Part shown: piece by piece, positions 48,547 to 60,523 of the stretch
How positions within the stretch are numbered: position 1 is the first letter of the stretch
How the letters are laid out: each line of letters opens with the position of its first letter
NCBI GenBank assembly: GCA_009192285.1
Contig: WBVU01000004.1
Span: forward strand, 4,486,001 to 4,550,000
DNA from: Morchella semilibera
Taxonomy: Eukaryota; Ascomycota; Pezizomycetes; Pezizales; Morchellaceae
Length of the DNA stretch: 64,000 nucleotides
Direction of reading: 5' to 3'
Translations under genes and position numbers: made by a program
Notes under the pieces: generated by a model
Told to the model about the DNA's origin: nothing
The model's database searches: none
Seen by the model: the letters and a program-made list of their open reading frames with translations, nothing else

Positions 48547-49136
48547 CCGGGGGAGGTTGGATGGTAATGGACTGGGGACTACATGTAAACCCAAGAACGG
48601 CTTAGGGGATTAGACACACGCATACAGACACTACGCGCGGCCAGGCCACAAGCCTTACACGCATACACCCCCTGTAACAGGCCATGGCGAGACCGAGTGA
48701 TGGACTGTGATCTACTTTCCTTTTCCTCGTCCTCCTCTCCCCCCGCACCTCCGACCCCCTTGATATATAACAGCAAATGTATTGTATTGTATCATAGTAT
48801 ATAACCCTGCCTCCACCAGTACATGTACTTCAACCACCACCACCGCCCATGCAATGCAATGCTATGTATGCACACTTAAAAAAAAAATAAACGCCATAAT
48901 CGACCCGGTACTTTTTTCCTTCTTTCTCAGGTGCCCAAGGAGACGAGACCCAGCCAGGAAGGGAAAAAAAAAACCGGAACAGAGCAAAACTACAAAGAAC
49001 AAAAAAGAAAATCAAAGCAAAAGTCCAGCCAACAAAAGAAAAGAAAGATAAGCACAAAAGAAAAGAAAAATAAAAAATAGAAAATAAAAAAAGGAAAATA
49101 ATACCATGCTATATACTAATGCCCACAAACTACCAC

Positions 49137-50482
49137 CTACTTTGCCTCCTTCTCCGCCTTACTCCTGATCCTCGTCCACCCGCTAATCCCCGCGCTCGCT
49201 GCCTGCAGCTGGCTCCACCCACTAAATCCCCCACCGCCGGGACTCACTGGCCCTACCTCCTCCTCCTTCTTTTCCGGCACAACAACGACTTCCCCACTAT
49301 CACCCAACACCCTATCCTCAATCTCCTCCACCAGGTCCCACTCGGCGCCAATCGCCTCCCCCATCACGGTAAACCGAACCCGTTCCACCACCGCCGCTAG
49401 CCCGACCCTGAATCCCTTCATGCCCTGAGCCCCTGCCGCAGTCGCCAGGTTTCCCGCAGCCGTGGCATGGCTGCACCGTCCGAAGCTCGGAACAATATCC
49501 TTGCACACGAGCAGGCGCCACATTGCCGCGCCAGGCGCGCACGCTTCCTCGATTGAGTTGACCTCCTCGAGGCCCTGTGCATAGCACAGCCAGGCCACGT
49601 CGACCGCCAGCATTCCAAGGCCCTCGATGAACTTTGTGTAGCCAGCGTTGTTCTCTCTGGCCAGGGAGGCCAGCGGGACGCTGAGGTGTAGGGGCCGTGT
49701 GGCGAGATGGCGGTTGTTCAGGACGCCGCGGATACTGGTGGTGGGGTTGTCGCGCGTGGGGAGGAGCACCTCGTGCGGGAGACGGAGGCCGAGGTAGTGT
49801 GCTGTGAGGACTAGGAGGTGGGAGAGGTGTGTCAGGGCAGTGGTAATCTGCGCGGGGGCGTGCATGTTGAGGTCCGTCAGGAAGTTTGGGACGGGCACGC
49901 CGCCGATGTGGTAGGTGATTATGGGGGGTGTCTTTTTGCGCTTCTGTCGTAGATTGTAGAGGGCGGCGGCCTCACGGCAGAGGAATGTACGGGCTTCGGC
50001 GGTGCGGGTATGCAGTGTCTTGTGCTTTGTGGTTAGGCGCTTAGTATCCCTTGTAAGGGCGGCCGAGGCCTGTGGGAGGCGGAAGAGCGCCGTACGGGCT
50101 GTTGTGAGTGTGTCATGACGGGCAGAGGTGCTTGCGCGGAGAGCTTGGAGCTTTGTAGTATCTGTTCAATGTACCAATTAGCTCACTGCCAACCACTACA
50201 TGACTAGTCACAAAAGGGAAGCTTGCCAGCAGCGTTGAGCTCCTTTAAGCGTCGAGTTTCCTCTCGAATCTTCCGAATGCGCTCGCGTGCCTCTGTGTTT
50301 TGGACCTGGAGGGCATCGACGGAGCCACGGGAGCTCTCGAGGTAGTCGTGGACACGCTCGGCGAGGGCATCACGCTCAGTGATGCGGAGGAGGGTCTCAT
50401 AGCGGAGCTCCCAGGCACGTTCTTGTGAGCATGAGGTACAGGTGAGGTGACGCTTGTCGGTGGTGCAGATGCCGCATTGCAT
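49137..50482 (-). CDS. ATG14: ATG14 subunit of the autophagy PI3-kinase complex
   Basis: Exons 50482-50212 and 50161-49137 give 431 aa. The N-terminus has paired cysteines (MQCGICTTDKRHLTCTSC), as in yeast Atg14, then a long coiled coil (AWELRYETLLRITERDALAERV region, ARERIRKIREETRRLKEL). The middle shows the Atg14/UVRAG fold pieces VPVPNFLTDLN, LSVPLASLAREN and FIEGLGMLAVDVAWLCYAQGL. The end, GFSGWSQLQAASAGISGWTRI, is amphipathic and resembles a membrane-sensing BATS-type tail. Atg14 places Vps34-Vps15-Vps30 at the pre-autophagosomal site. Vps38/UVRAG is the alternative, but the N-terminal Cys pairs favour Atg14. It is divergent from the next gene (about 1 kb). Confidence 0.87.
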
Positions 50483-51502
50483 GGTGTGAGTGAGTGAGTG
50501 AGTGGGTGGGCTTAGTGAGCGTGTGATATTAGGGGAGCATATGGGGGAGGGGGGGTATCCAGATGTGCGGTGGTGGTGGTGGTGGTGTGGGATGGGGTGT
50601 GAGAGGTGAGCTGTGAGAGGTGAGCTGTGAGGTGGGGCAGTTGGGTGGGGCAGTTTTGAGATGGAGATGGTAGAAGCTCTGCAAATGAGTGAGCGAGTGA
50701 GGAGAGAAAGAGAGAGACAGAGAGATATTCAGATGTGTGATTGTGTATATTGATCTGTCTGTCTGAAGCTGTAAACAGAAGAGGAAGAGGAAGAGGAAGA
50801 GAAGAAGAAGTAAATCAAAGCGTAGAAGAAAAGCGTAGTATGCACGTTGTATGTTATTTACTTTGTATGTAAGTTGGAGCAGCAGGCACGCAAGGTACGA
50901 GTACGGGACAGACCGACGATGAGGATCTTGGCCAGTGCGGGTTGACTCAAGCAGCACACACAGTTATTATTGTGATTATGATTATTATTACTGACTTGTG
51001 AAAATGGCAGTTAGAATATACACACCCAGCCAGTCAGTCACCAGCCAGTCAGTCAGTCAGTCAGAGCTACGAGTGATGGATCATTGCATTTGTTTTGAAG
51101 CAGGGACCAATGATCACAGATGATTTGGTTTAGGCCTCCCTCTAGAGTTCTCTCGTGCAGTGGACTGTTTACTCGTAGTCCAATCCCCCTCTTCTTATGA
51201 CGTCTGTGTATGTATGCGGTTTATAATTATCATCATCACCATCGATCATCATCACCATCATCATAATCATAATCATCCCCCATGATGTAGCTTAATTATA
51301 TCTACATTTACACATTTGCATACATCTAATCTACCCGCCGTACACCGACATAATCTCACCTCAGTTACCCAGCCCTGCCCTACCTCATCTCCCCCTCCCT
51401 CCCTCCCCCCCCCCCATCATGACCCTCCATCACATCACTCATCTCACCCTCCAACCCATCAGCACCGTCCGACGCTCACGCCCACACACCCCCGCTCCCA
51501 GC
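50483..51502. promoter_or_regulatory. divergent promoter, repeat-rich
   Basis: Between ATG14 and the next gene. Contains repeated GTGAGAGGTGAGCT units (about 50600-50630), a GGAAGA run (50780-50800), CAGTCAGT repeats (51030-51065), a CGAGTGAT motif at 51070-51086, and TCATCATCACC repeats (51225-51280). Confidence 0.45.
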
Positions 51503-52669
51503 ATGACCACCACCACTAGAAAGCGCTCTCTCGACTTCCTCGACAACGGCGAGCAGACAATCGTGCACAGTCCCGTATCCTACACACCGCCCGTCTCTCC
51601 CGGCGCCGAGAAGCGCTTCAAGGGCCGCAGAGGCAGTCTCCAGAGCGCCCACAGCTACAGGGAAGAGAGCTATAGGGATGAGGGCAATGGGTGGAGTCGG
51701 AGCGGCACACCGACTGGGAGCCCACCGAGGGATGTACAGCGGGTGGATGAGGAGGAGGATGAGGAGGAACTGCATCAGGACCGTGAGCAGAGCCCGCCCC
51801 GAGACCAAGATCGGGAACGGGAGCGGGAGCAGAGCCCATCGATTGATCGCGAGCTGGACCACGAGCAAGATCAGAGCCTGTCTCGCAATCTGACTTACTC
51901 CCCGGGCCTTGACCCGTCTTCGACACAAACTCTCGAGCCCGAGTACGACATGGACCCGAACCCGACGCAAACACAAACACAGGCCCATGGACTCGAATAC
52001 GACCGCTCCCCCTCCCACTCGCCCCCCCACTCCCCCTCACACACCCCAACCCACGAACCCGAATCCACCGCGCCGCCCTGTGCCCAACCCGAATCCACCA
52101 GCAAGACACCCTCCCCTCCGCCTCCAGCCCCCGCGTCAAAACAATCACCACCACCTCCTCCAGCCCCCAAACAATCCCCACCACCAGCTCCATCAACGCC
52201 CCCAGCTCTCGCAGCAGCCAATCAGCAGCAGCAGGAACAACCCTTAGCTGCACCTGCCTCACCAAAAACCCCCCCAACCCCACCAGCAGACGACCTTCTC
52301 CTCCAGCTCCCGCCTCATGACTGGCCCTCCTTCCTCGCTCGCTTCACCAGCACCCTCCAGTCCGTCGGCGACGAGAAGGAGCGCATTGCGCGCGAGCTGG
52401 ATATGTGGAACTGGGTATGCCTCCTCTCCTCACTTCTCTTTGTCAAAACACAACTGACACACTTCTAGATGTACGAGATCTGGTCCACCTCGCGCGACCG
52501 CGACGACACCCGTCGGCTGAGCAGGGAGATGGCCACAATGGTGCAGTGGACAAAGATGAAGGAGGCGGAGCTGGAGCGCGCGCGCGAGCAGCACACAGAG
52601 AGCATGTTGGCAATCTCGTCGGTGCTGGGCATCGCGCCGAAGAGCGGGACGCCGCCCGCGAGGCGGTAG
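51503..52669 (+). CDS. Disordered protein with C-terminal coiled coil, unknown function
   Basis: Exons 51503-52414 and 52469-52669 give 370 aa. The start was set at MTTTTRKRSLDFLDNGEQ, where a basic conserved-looking segment begins; an in-frame ATG 84 nt upstream gives a longer option. Residues ~60-275 are disordered, with repeated DRE/EQSP and then Pro-rich SPPPP segments. The C-terminal ~95 residues look folded: LLQLPPHDWPSFLARFTSTL, then DEKERIARELDMWNWMYEIW, then a long charged helix (REMATMVQWTKMKEAELERA). No family recognised. The helix pair spans the splice junction, which supports the exon join. Confidence 0.75.
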
Positions 52670-53539
52670 GTACTAGTTTCGGTTTGTGGCTCCTGCGGGA
52701 GGGTTTGTAGGCACCTTTTTCCTCTCCGGTTTTTTCTCTCTTTTTTTTTTTATATTTTGATATATGGCTTGCTGGGGGTTTTCTTTTGCATGCGCCAGGT
52801 AGGACTTCATGGGCCTCTCTTTTCTTCTCTTTTCCTTTCCTTTCCTGCTCCCATCTGCTCCCATATATTGCGTATTGCAGATTTACATTTCTATAGCTAG
52901 CCCCGTGAGGACTTTTTTTTTTTAACATGTGCCAGGTACAGGTTAGTTTTTTAGTACCGCCCTTTCCCTTCCTTTCCTTTCCTTCCCCTCCCCCTTCCCC
53001 CTCTTCCCTTCTAACTGCATGATGTGATGGACCCCACCTACCCCAGTGGTCCAGACACGAAAAACGAAAAACGATAATGCATAGCTGGAGGGTAAAATAC
53101 ATGTATATATATATATACCACATGGTCGGGTCCAGGGCTACACATGTGTATATATATTGTACAAATAAAGTTACAAGCCGCACTCTTATAGTACTATGTA
53201 GTGGTACGGTTGTATTCTGGGACGATGATGTTTTTAGTAGACGCATCCCCCCCTCCCACCGCGGGGGGGGCGTCTGGCATAAATCAAAAACTAAACGTAC
53301 CAACCCGTTATTACACCCTTTGCCCCGCCGCCACCACATCCAGGCCATGTCCCCAGAGGCCAGGCATCCCCATCCATCCATCCACTTGACCGCACCCGGA
53401 CACAAGCACAGCAAGCACAGCACAAGGGTAAATCCCAGGGCCTCAATCACAGCCCATCACTCGCCCGCCCGCCTCTACATCCTCTCGGGTAGGGGGTGCC
53501 CCGTTATGTAGCTGCCACTGAGCCCCTGTGCGTACCGTG

Positions 53540-53777
53540 TACAGCCGCGTCCGCAAAGCTTTGGCACCCTATAAAAACATCCGCAATTACAACAAATAAA
53601 ATATTTCAATCCCATTCCTCGAAAGGTAACATCACAAAGTATTGTGGTAGACAGTAGTATAGAAATATGTAACTATCGATTTCTCTTTGTAGTCGTTCTT
53701 ATCCGGTTGTTTATACCACGATTTGAACTTACGAGCTTCGAGACTAGGGGTGCCAAAACTTTGCGGACGCGGCTGTA
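53540..53777. mobile_element. 238-bp MITE with ~30-bp inverted ends and TA borders
   Basis: The left end TACAGCCGCGTCCGCAAAG then YTTTGGCACCC is repeated in inverted form at the right end (GGGTGCCAAAA, CTTTGCGGACGCGGCTGTA), with one mismatch over about 30 bp. Both ends are bordered by TA. The AT-rich core has no transposase frame. The structure fits a non-autonomous Tc1/mariner (pogo/Fot1-like) element, different from the fold-back unit at 43506. Confidence 0.8.
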
Positions 53778-53880
53778 CATAGGACCACCAGCCGCGGCAC
53801 CCCATCCCACGCCAGCTGGCATGCCCGCCCGCCCGCCCGTCAGAGTGCGGGGCGCCAGTACTGTACTATATGTACCCCCG

Positions 53881-53922
53881 ACTACATACATACATACATA
53901 CATATATTATGTATGTATGTAG
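53881..53922. repeat. CATA/TATG inverted microsatellite
   Basis: Five CATA units face three TATG units around a short AT centre, making a self-complementary hairpin. Confidence 0.8.
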
Positions 53923-54830
53923 CGCGTCCACACTCCCCCCCAATAGATACGAGGGGGGAGTGGTGGGCATACATACATCCATACAAATACATAGCTAAAA
54001 GACGGGGGTCCCGGCGCTGTTGTTTAAGTACATGTATGTAGTCTCTCCGTGCCTGTACTTGACATATATTTTATTTATTCAGGACCGACCCGGTCATCTC
54101 ATCGACTACATGTAGCTACAACATACTAGTAATTTCCCAATCACAAGAAATCACTCGCCCACCCGCCCGCCTCACCACCCAGGCTTAACACACACACACA
54201 CACAAGAAAGAAAGAAAAGAAAAGAAAAGAAAAACTCACATGCATGCGTTCCCGGCCCGACGCAGTCTTTCCGCCTCTTCCTCCTCCTCCTTCTCCTCCG
54301 GGATCGGCAAGCAAACAGCTTGTTTTCTGCAGCGGGTAGTGGCCTGCGGGGTCATTACATCTAGCTGAGAGTTAGATTTGTATTGGATGGAGCAGGAGTA
54401 GGGCGGGAGATGACAGGTCATAACAGCGCGTGGTTGGAAACGGTGGTGGTGCCCCTGCATCTGAGTAAATGGTTTCTGGTAGGGCGTGGAGTTGATGGAT
54501 CGGGGACCGGCGGGGATCCATTCAGGAAGGACCAGACGGGGGGGGGGATAGGTTTATGTAGAGTTTTGTATCTTGGTTCCTGGTTCTCTGCTTTCTTGCT
54601 CGAATAGCCAGGAATAGATATATAGAGAGAAGGTAATATAATTGGGTATGTAATTATATGACATGAGTGAGCTCGAGATGGGTTGATAGACCCTACATCT
54701 TGGCGTGAAGGATCACAGATTATCACTCGGCTTTGTCATCTCCCTCATCAGGGACTAGTACAAATTTATCTTATGCAGGGAATATCCGTCATTCCGCTGT
54801 GTATAAACAAGGAAAACATTATCATGTTGA

Positions 54831-57140
54831 TCAAAGTGTGTGTTTTCTCCAGAAGTTCTCCCTTTTTGGCCCAGGATCTTCCAGTTTTTGTTCAACATAA
54901 CCACCACCCTTGTATATGATGTTTGGCACTATGTAGGACTGTTCTGAGTCCATGAAATGTTTCCGGCTCCCTCCTGTTTCTCTAGTATCGCGCATTTGCC
55001 TTTCCTCCCACGGCCGCGCATCCAAACCTGAGATATCAGGATCATCAACCAAACATTCTAGTGAATATTCAGACGACAAATCCATAAATGAATCTTCCAT
55101 AAACTCTTGTCTATTATCTTTATCCCTGGTATCTTCATAGGATGTACCAAGCTTCGACAAGTGTTGCTCCTGTGGTAACGGGCTCTCGAGGTAATCATAT
55201 ACATAATCGGCATAATCGAGATCCTTTGCAATTGCGTTTATGTAATTCTCCGGGGAATTGCTCCCGTTTTGCCAAACCTCATTCAAAGGATGCTTGTCAG
55301 TCCCTGTGCAATGAACCCCCTCTGCTTTTACCGACTGCGTGCGGAGTACACCCACATTTCTTGACGGCATACCAAAACAGCCTTTGAAAGCCACTGGCTG
55401 TTTGACCGGAACGCTCTCCTGAGGGTAAAATACCGGCCTCTGGTGGCTTCTCGAAGGTTTACATTCTAGTCTTTTGTCACCCCCATGATCATGTCTTTCG
55501 TGAGCACCCGGTCTTGCTGGTGAATCAGCACAAACACGCAGCAAAGCGGCAAGAGGCGAGGATGAGCCTGGTATCTTCAAAGGTATGAGTTGGTCTGCTG
55601 TAGTTTGAATAGATAACGAAATTACCTTTTCTATCGGCTCTGGCGTACATCTGCTATTCGTTCTTACTATCTCCGCCGCACGATTACTTGCACGATCTGT
55701 GCCTTCCGTTTTCGACCCCTCGTCTCGCACCGCTACTACCAGTGATTCACAAGGGTGGCTACCATCCTTCTCTCCCACTTCGGCGTTGCAAATTTCTTCC
55801 TCTTTCAGTATATGAACTGAGTCACCGTGAACTTTTGGCCTGAAGCGTTTCTGAAAGCCAACTAGAGAATACTCCGAACATCCATCTCTATCTTTGTTCT
55901 CGTCAACATCTTCATCGCAACTTTCTCTCTCTATAGTACGGCCACTTATGACCGTTGAACTGCGTTCCGATCCCCGGGAAGACACATTTGCCGGCAGGGA
56001 ATATATGCCTTTTCTTCGAAGGGTATCAGCCATAGCACTCCGCGGTGAAAGTCTACTTGGACTTTCCGTCACAGGAGCTTTAGCCAACCGATTATCAGTT
56101 GTAGACCTGTCATTCTTTCTGCGTCGTTTCCTTGGTTCGGCGCCGTCACTGGAGATTGTGACCGCGCGCAGCCTTTTCTCCTCGAGGCGCTTTTTTGAGG
56201 ATTCAAAGTAGGAGAACGACTCGCTGTCATCTTTCCGGCCCTGAGATCTCTTGTCTTTTCTATGCTTCGGTGACGTCTTCAGACCCACAGGCAAGTCAGA
56301 AGGTCTTCCATCAAGAAATTTCATTTCAGAAAATGCAAGGTCGGGTACTAAATGCGTATTAGCCTCCGCAACCGCCGATCAGATTCTGAAATGCCATACA
56401 CCCTTTTATGATCGGAGACGAGGCCCGGCCTTTTTTAAATATACCAAGACTATGTAATGGGCGCAGCTATTTTTTTTTTTTTTAGTTAGGTTAATGATGA
56501 TCTCGGTTTGATGGACTCGGAATCTTCAGTTACTGTAAGTCTGTCCTGGGTCAAATGATCTGCAGAAAACTCGTCAACTAAAACACCACCTTGCTTTTTA
56601 CCCTTTAGATGAGAGGACTTGGATCCCTTCCTCTTCTTCTTTACAAGTGCCCTCCTCTTTTCCTTCTCAGGAGGTTCGGCGGCAAGGTTTTGACTGGAGC
56701 TCCGCATCTTGTGGCGAGGCCTCCGCTGAAAATCCCTCGTCCTCCGGCCGTCCACTTTAAGGGTTTCCTCAGAGTTCTCATGAACATCCTTAAACCTTTG
56801 TTTGGGCTGCTTTTTGTCATTATTTGCGCTCTCCACAGGGCTGATCTCAGCGAATGGTATCACGGAGCTGTCCAACGATGGAGGTTTCTTGTGCTGATGT
56901 TCACTCATCAGTCCCTCTTGCTCATTGGTTGCGGTTCTGCGGATAGGGTCCTCTGCATTTTCGAAGCTATGAATGGTGTATATATCTGTTGGCTTTCTAC
57001 GCTGCCGCTGATGGACAGTTTCTCGAGCTGCAATCATCTCGCCCTGAGACTATCAGTCCCTTTGGCCGAAAACTAAACACAATGAGATTCAAATAGAAGT
57101 TTCAAACCTTTTGCAGCCACTCTTGCACTTTGCTGCTCAT
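54831..57140 (-). CDS. Charged, mostly disordered protein; one gene or two
   Basis: Exon 1 57140-57108 (MSSKVQEWLQK) and exon 2 57049-56534 join in phase. A third exon, 56363-54831, is joined here through GTAACT and a weak GGAG acceptor, giving about 693 aa. Without that join, the first frame ends at 56486 (198 aa) and a second gene would start at MKFLDGRPSDLPVG (56324). The product is rich in Lys, Arg, Ser and Glu (RRRKNDRSTTDN, EKEKRRALVKKKRKG), with few hydrophobic blocks apart from the last ~80 residues (SYIVPNIIYKGGGYVEQ, then FWRKHTL at the end). It looks nuclear and fast-evolving. I do not recognise the family. Confidence 0.55.
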
Positions 57141-59792
57141 TTTCGTCTATAACCAGGCCGACGCAACAGGGGCTATTCAGGAAGCAGCTAGGCTATGGGT
57201 CGACCGATGAAGTATGACCATTGGGTAGGACTGGCTGAATTGATGACCACTTGGTTTTTACGAAAGAATTGCATCTCCTACCTGTTTACTACATTGTAAC
57301 AGCTAGCGCATACACACAGGCCAGATATCAAAACAACTAAACCTCTTTTCAATTTTCCAGGTTTGTCAGATACTGTACAGACATTTAAGGAGATACTCGT
57401 AAACAATGAACGATAGATTTTTAATTTCTATACCCAGGTAATCACCTCACCTAGCCGATGGTCATGACTTAAAATCGGGTGTTTATGTCATTTATAAGAA
57501 GTTGGTTTCATGGTAATATACTGTGAGAACCCTTGAGCCCTCTATACTTGGAAGGGAAAACGGAATGCCTTCGGTATTCGCGCGTGGTTAGAAGAAGGTG
57601 AATGGCTTTGTAGCTTTGATTTTGTAAATCAAAGCTTTAAGCACTCGAAATTTTTGACCTGTATCCCATCTAATGTGTGAATCATGGAATTGCACTCGGC
57701 GACATGGAATTGCCCGTCCCTGGTTCTGCTTGGCAGGCTCATTGACGGCTAAATCCTCAAAGTTAACTTTTAGTAATCCGGTATCAAACTGGGGAAATTT
57801 CATATGTACTTGCCTACGCCTTATGCGTTGTCCGGCAGCTTTAATTGCTCCGCAATTCCGCCGTTGGGTAGCTTCCGTCTTTTCACTGTTTGCGGCGGAA
57901 AAAAAACATGCCTGTATTGGCACCAGAGCATCCTACCAACAGAATCACTGTGTAGACCTACATGTACTGAAATAGTCTAGAATTGCAGTCGCCCCATCGT
58001 GGAATCACTTTTACTTTTCATTCGTCCGAATATTTCTTTTATGAAATGGTGTTGAGCATGAAAGGAATTCAACAAAGAACTGAACTAGGCCAAACCGGGG
58101 GGATGTCCTTGGTGTCAATTGGGCCCTATGTGCATGGTCGAGCACATAGACAAAAACGTATCCACACATAGCCAGGCGTATATACTTTACATGTTATCCC
58201 TTATCAGTATGTAGAGGGACACCCATATGAAGAACCAAGCCAAGAGTGCGGCGACTTCGGCTATTGATACAAAACGAGGAAAAGTTGGGTGGGCAGGTGA
58301 CCTTAACAGTCCCATGTCCGTGGATCACACAATAACCCGCATTGTCTTCCGAGTACACTTTCGTTGGAAGTGGCGTATGCTCCACTCTATACAGTCCTTA
58401 TGATTCGCGGAATAATACCATCTCGATCAATGGCCAGTCGGTTTCAGGGACCCTGTAGCAGCGGCCCCCAGCTTTTCGGCGACTCTGATGACTTCTGCTA
58501 GCTAGCCGGCATATGCGTGACGATGAACGGAATTGAATTGGGTACTTATAACATGGAGACGCAGCGGAAGTGATCAAAAGCATCTGCCCACATCGTCCCG
58601 CATCTTGATGAGCAAACCATATATCTAATTCACTTCACTTGGTTTTTCTAAACAGTCCAATCGTCGACATAGTTGACAATGAGCTGTTCGATGCTGCCGT
58701 AGAAGTAAGAAGTATGTATCCCTGTTCACATCGGCCAGCTCCGTACATACAGCTACATGTACATGTACATACATGTAGGTTGTATGATGCAATGGGAACT
58801 CTTTACACGGATGTAAACAACGCCCCGAAAGCTATATACAATACAGTACAGTACTGTACCCAGTGCGTTAGGTTTATGTGTTGTATTTACAGCTGGATGG
58901 AGTGGGGGTGGGGGTGGGGTGGGTGTCTTTCTGGGGCCACCAGAACGGGGTGAGGGGCACGGCATGACGTCGTCGTGCCTTGTTTAGCAATAAGCTAACC
59001 TACAAGTTGAGAAGCTGAGGCCATAGCGAGACCTCAAGATGTACATGTACCTATCTGGAGCATAAAATTACAGCTTCCAAGAGCATGGATAGCTGTACCT
59101 GCTGTACCTGCTGTACCTTTGGAGCCCTTGGACTGACAGTTTGTAGAGTTGAGCTGTCAACAGTTTCAAAGACGATTGTCGATCGATCCGCAGCTCTTAG
59201 GGAGACTTCAAGCAGCAATCGTAAACTGAATCATCCATCCATCTTCGTGCATAACAATTCCATATCGTACTCGAGGCGACGTGCGTGGAGGCACGAGACA
59301 CCAATAATTGAAGAGGTTCAAGCCTCTCTATGAGTACTGATACAGAGAGAAAAAAACCAGATTGTATGAGCAGGGAGCTACTTTCGTGAAACGTGTGTGT
59401 GGCCCGCTTTGTTCTGCATCACACCCATTATTACTCACATCATAATTGGGCGGTTTATGTGAACCCCACACACTGCACACACGCCTCTCCCACCCATACT
59501 TTTCCCTGCTCTTCTTCCCCTCCTTCAGTCCTCAAAATCATCCACCCCCCCCATCATACTTCATAAACCACTTCCCCCCAATCTCATTCTATCCTAGGCT
59601 GAAAGCTCGTCCTTCTTTGCAACAACCAAATACTCACGATTTTTCCCTTTTTGGATACGTTCAGGCATGCATTTTCTCCCCATCATCTTCTCTCGGGCAA
59701 CCGCCCTGCAAGTAGTTCCGCCGTGGTGTTAAATTGTGCGTCCAGTTTGTTTCGGTGTCCGTTCGTAATTCGAAAAAAAAAAATTCACAGCT
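57141..59792. other. intergenic, divergent from the RRM gene
   Basis: AT-rich, with five TACATGTA palindromes (57959, a cluster of three at 58754-58777, and 59042). A minus-strand frame at 57588-57923 lacks an ATG near its start and is not accepted. A pyrimidine-rich stretch at 59480-59600 precedes the RRM gene. Confidence 0.5.
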
Positions 59793-60523
59793 ATGTCTAA
59801 ATTGTTTGTTGGGTCAGTAAATAATCGTGTCATTATGGACCTATACCCCATCGTTTATATGGATTTAATCTACCTAACAATCCGATGTTAATAACCCTAT
59901 CTGATGTTCCTTCTAATCAATCATGCGCCATTAATAGAGGCCTTGCCTGGCACACCGATGATACCACCCTACGAGCCAAATTCGAGGAATTTGGTGCCGT
60001 CGAGGAGGCGGTATGTCACTCAATAATTCCATACTTACAACCGTACACTCTTGAGTTGGTATTCCTGACATGATTATCCTGCTATAGGTCGTCGTCAAGG
60101 ATCGTGACACTGGCAGGTCTCGTGGATTTGGATTCGTTAGATTCACCCACGACGAGGATGCAACTAGTGCGATGGAAGCGATGAATGACGTCGAGTGTGT
60201 ACCCGTTTCGGCTTCTATCCATACTCTCGCTAATTTTGGCTCGATAGATTTGACGGGCGCAGAATTCGTGTTGATAAGGCCACTGATCGTCGGCAGGGAG
60301 GTGAGAGCTTACTTTACTGACCCCGATCAAGTTCTTCATTTACTAATATTCTGTAGGTGGTGGTGGTGGTGGTGGTGGTGGTGGATACCAAAGTGGTGGA
60401 TATGGTGGTGGTGGTGGTAGTTAGTATTACCATTCGTAATTCTGTGGGTAACCATGCTAACATTTTGAAGATTACGGCGGTGGTGGTGGTGGAGAGTATG
60501 GTGGTTACGGCGGTGGTTATTAG
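59793..60523 (+). CDS. Glycine-rich RRM RNA-binding protein (GRP/CIRBP-like)
   Basis: Exons 59793-59812, 59938-60010, 60088-60194, 60248-60300, 60357-60416 and 60471-60523 give 121 aa. One RRM fills residues 1-80: RNP2 is KLFVGGLAW, RNP1 is [10 protein letters not shown], followed by [20 protein letters not shown]. The tail is Gly/Tyr-rich ([13 protein letters not shown], then GDYGGG and EYGGYGGGY). This is the layout of small cold- or stress-responsive RNA chaperones such as plant GRP7 and animal CIRBP. If the last intron (60417-60470) is kept, translation stops after two more codons, giving a form without the second GGY block. Confidence 0.92.

Larger units (their letters stand above)
46831..49136. 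other. convergent intergenic with repeats
   Basis: Holds two CGAGTGAT motifs (47558-47574 minus, 48694-48710 plus), a C14-type run near 47619, a perfect 10-bp-stem hairpin (47776-47807), a doubled ~32-bp unit (48483-48546), and A-rich DNA at 48960-49110. No gene seen. Confidence 0.5.
52670..54830. other. convergent intergenic with MITE and microsatellites
   Basis: Contains TTTCC-type runs (52820-52850, 52970-53010), a short element with inverted ends (53540-53777), three CGAGTGAT motifs on the minus strand (53447, 54141, 54713), three TACATGTA palindromes (53098, 54029, 54107), and a CATA/TATG hairpin near 53881-53922. No gene seen. Confidence 0.5.

Noticed and set aside
57588-57923. 111-codon minus-strand frame with protein-like composition
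   Set aside because: It opens with GTG, has no family match I can recognise, and no clear splice partners; left out but worth a translated search.
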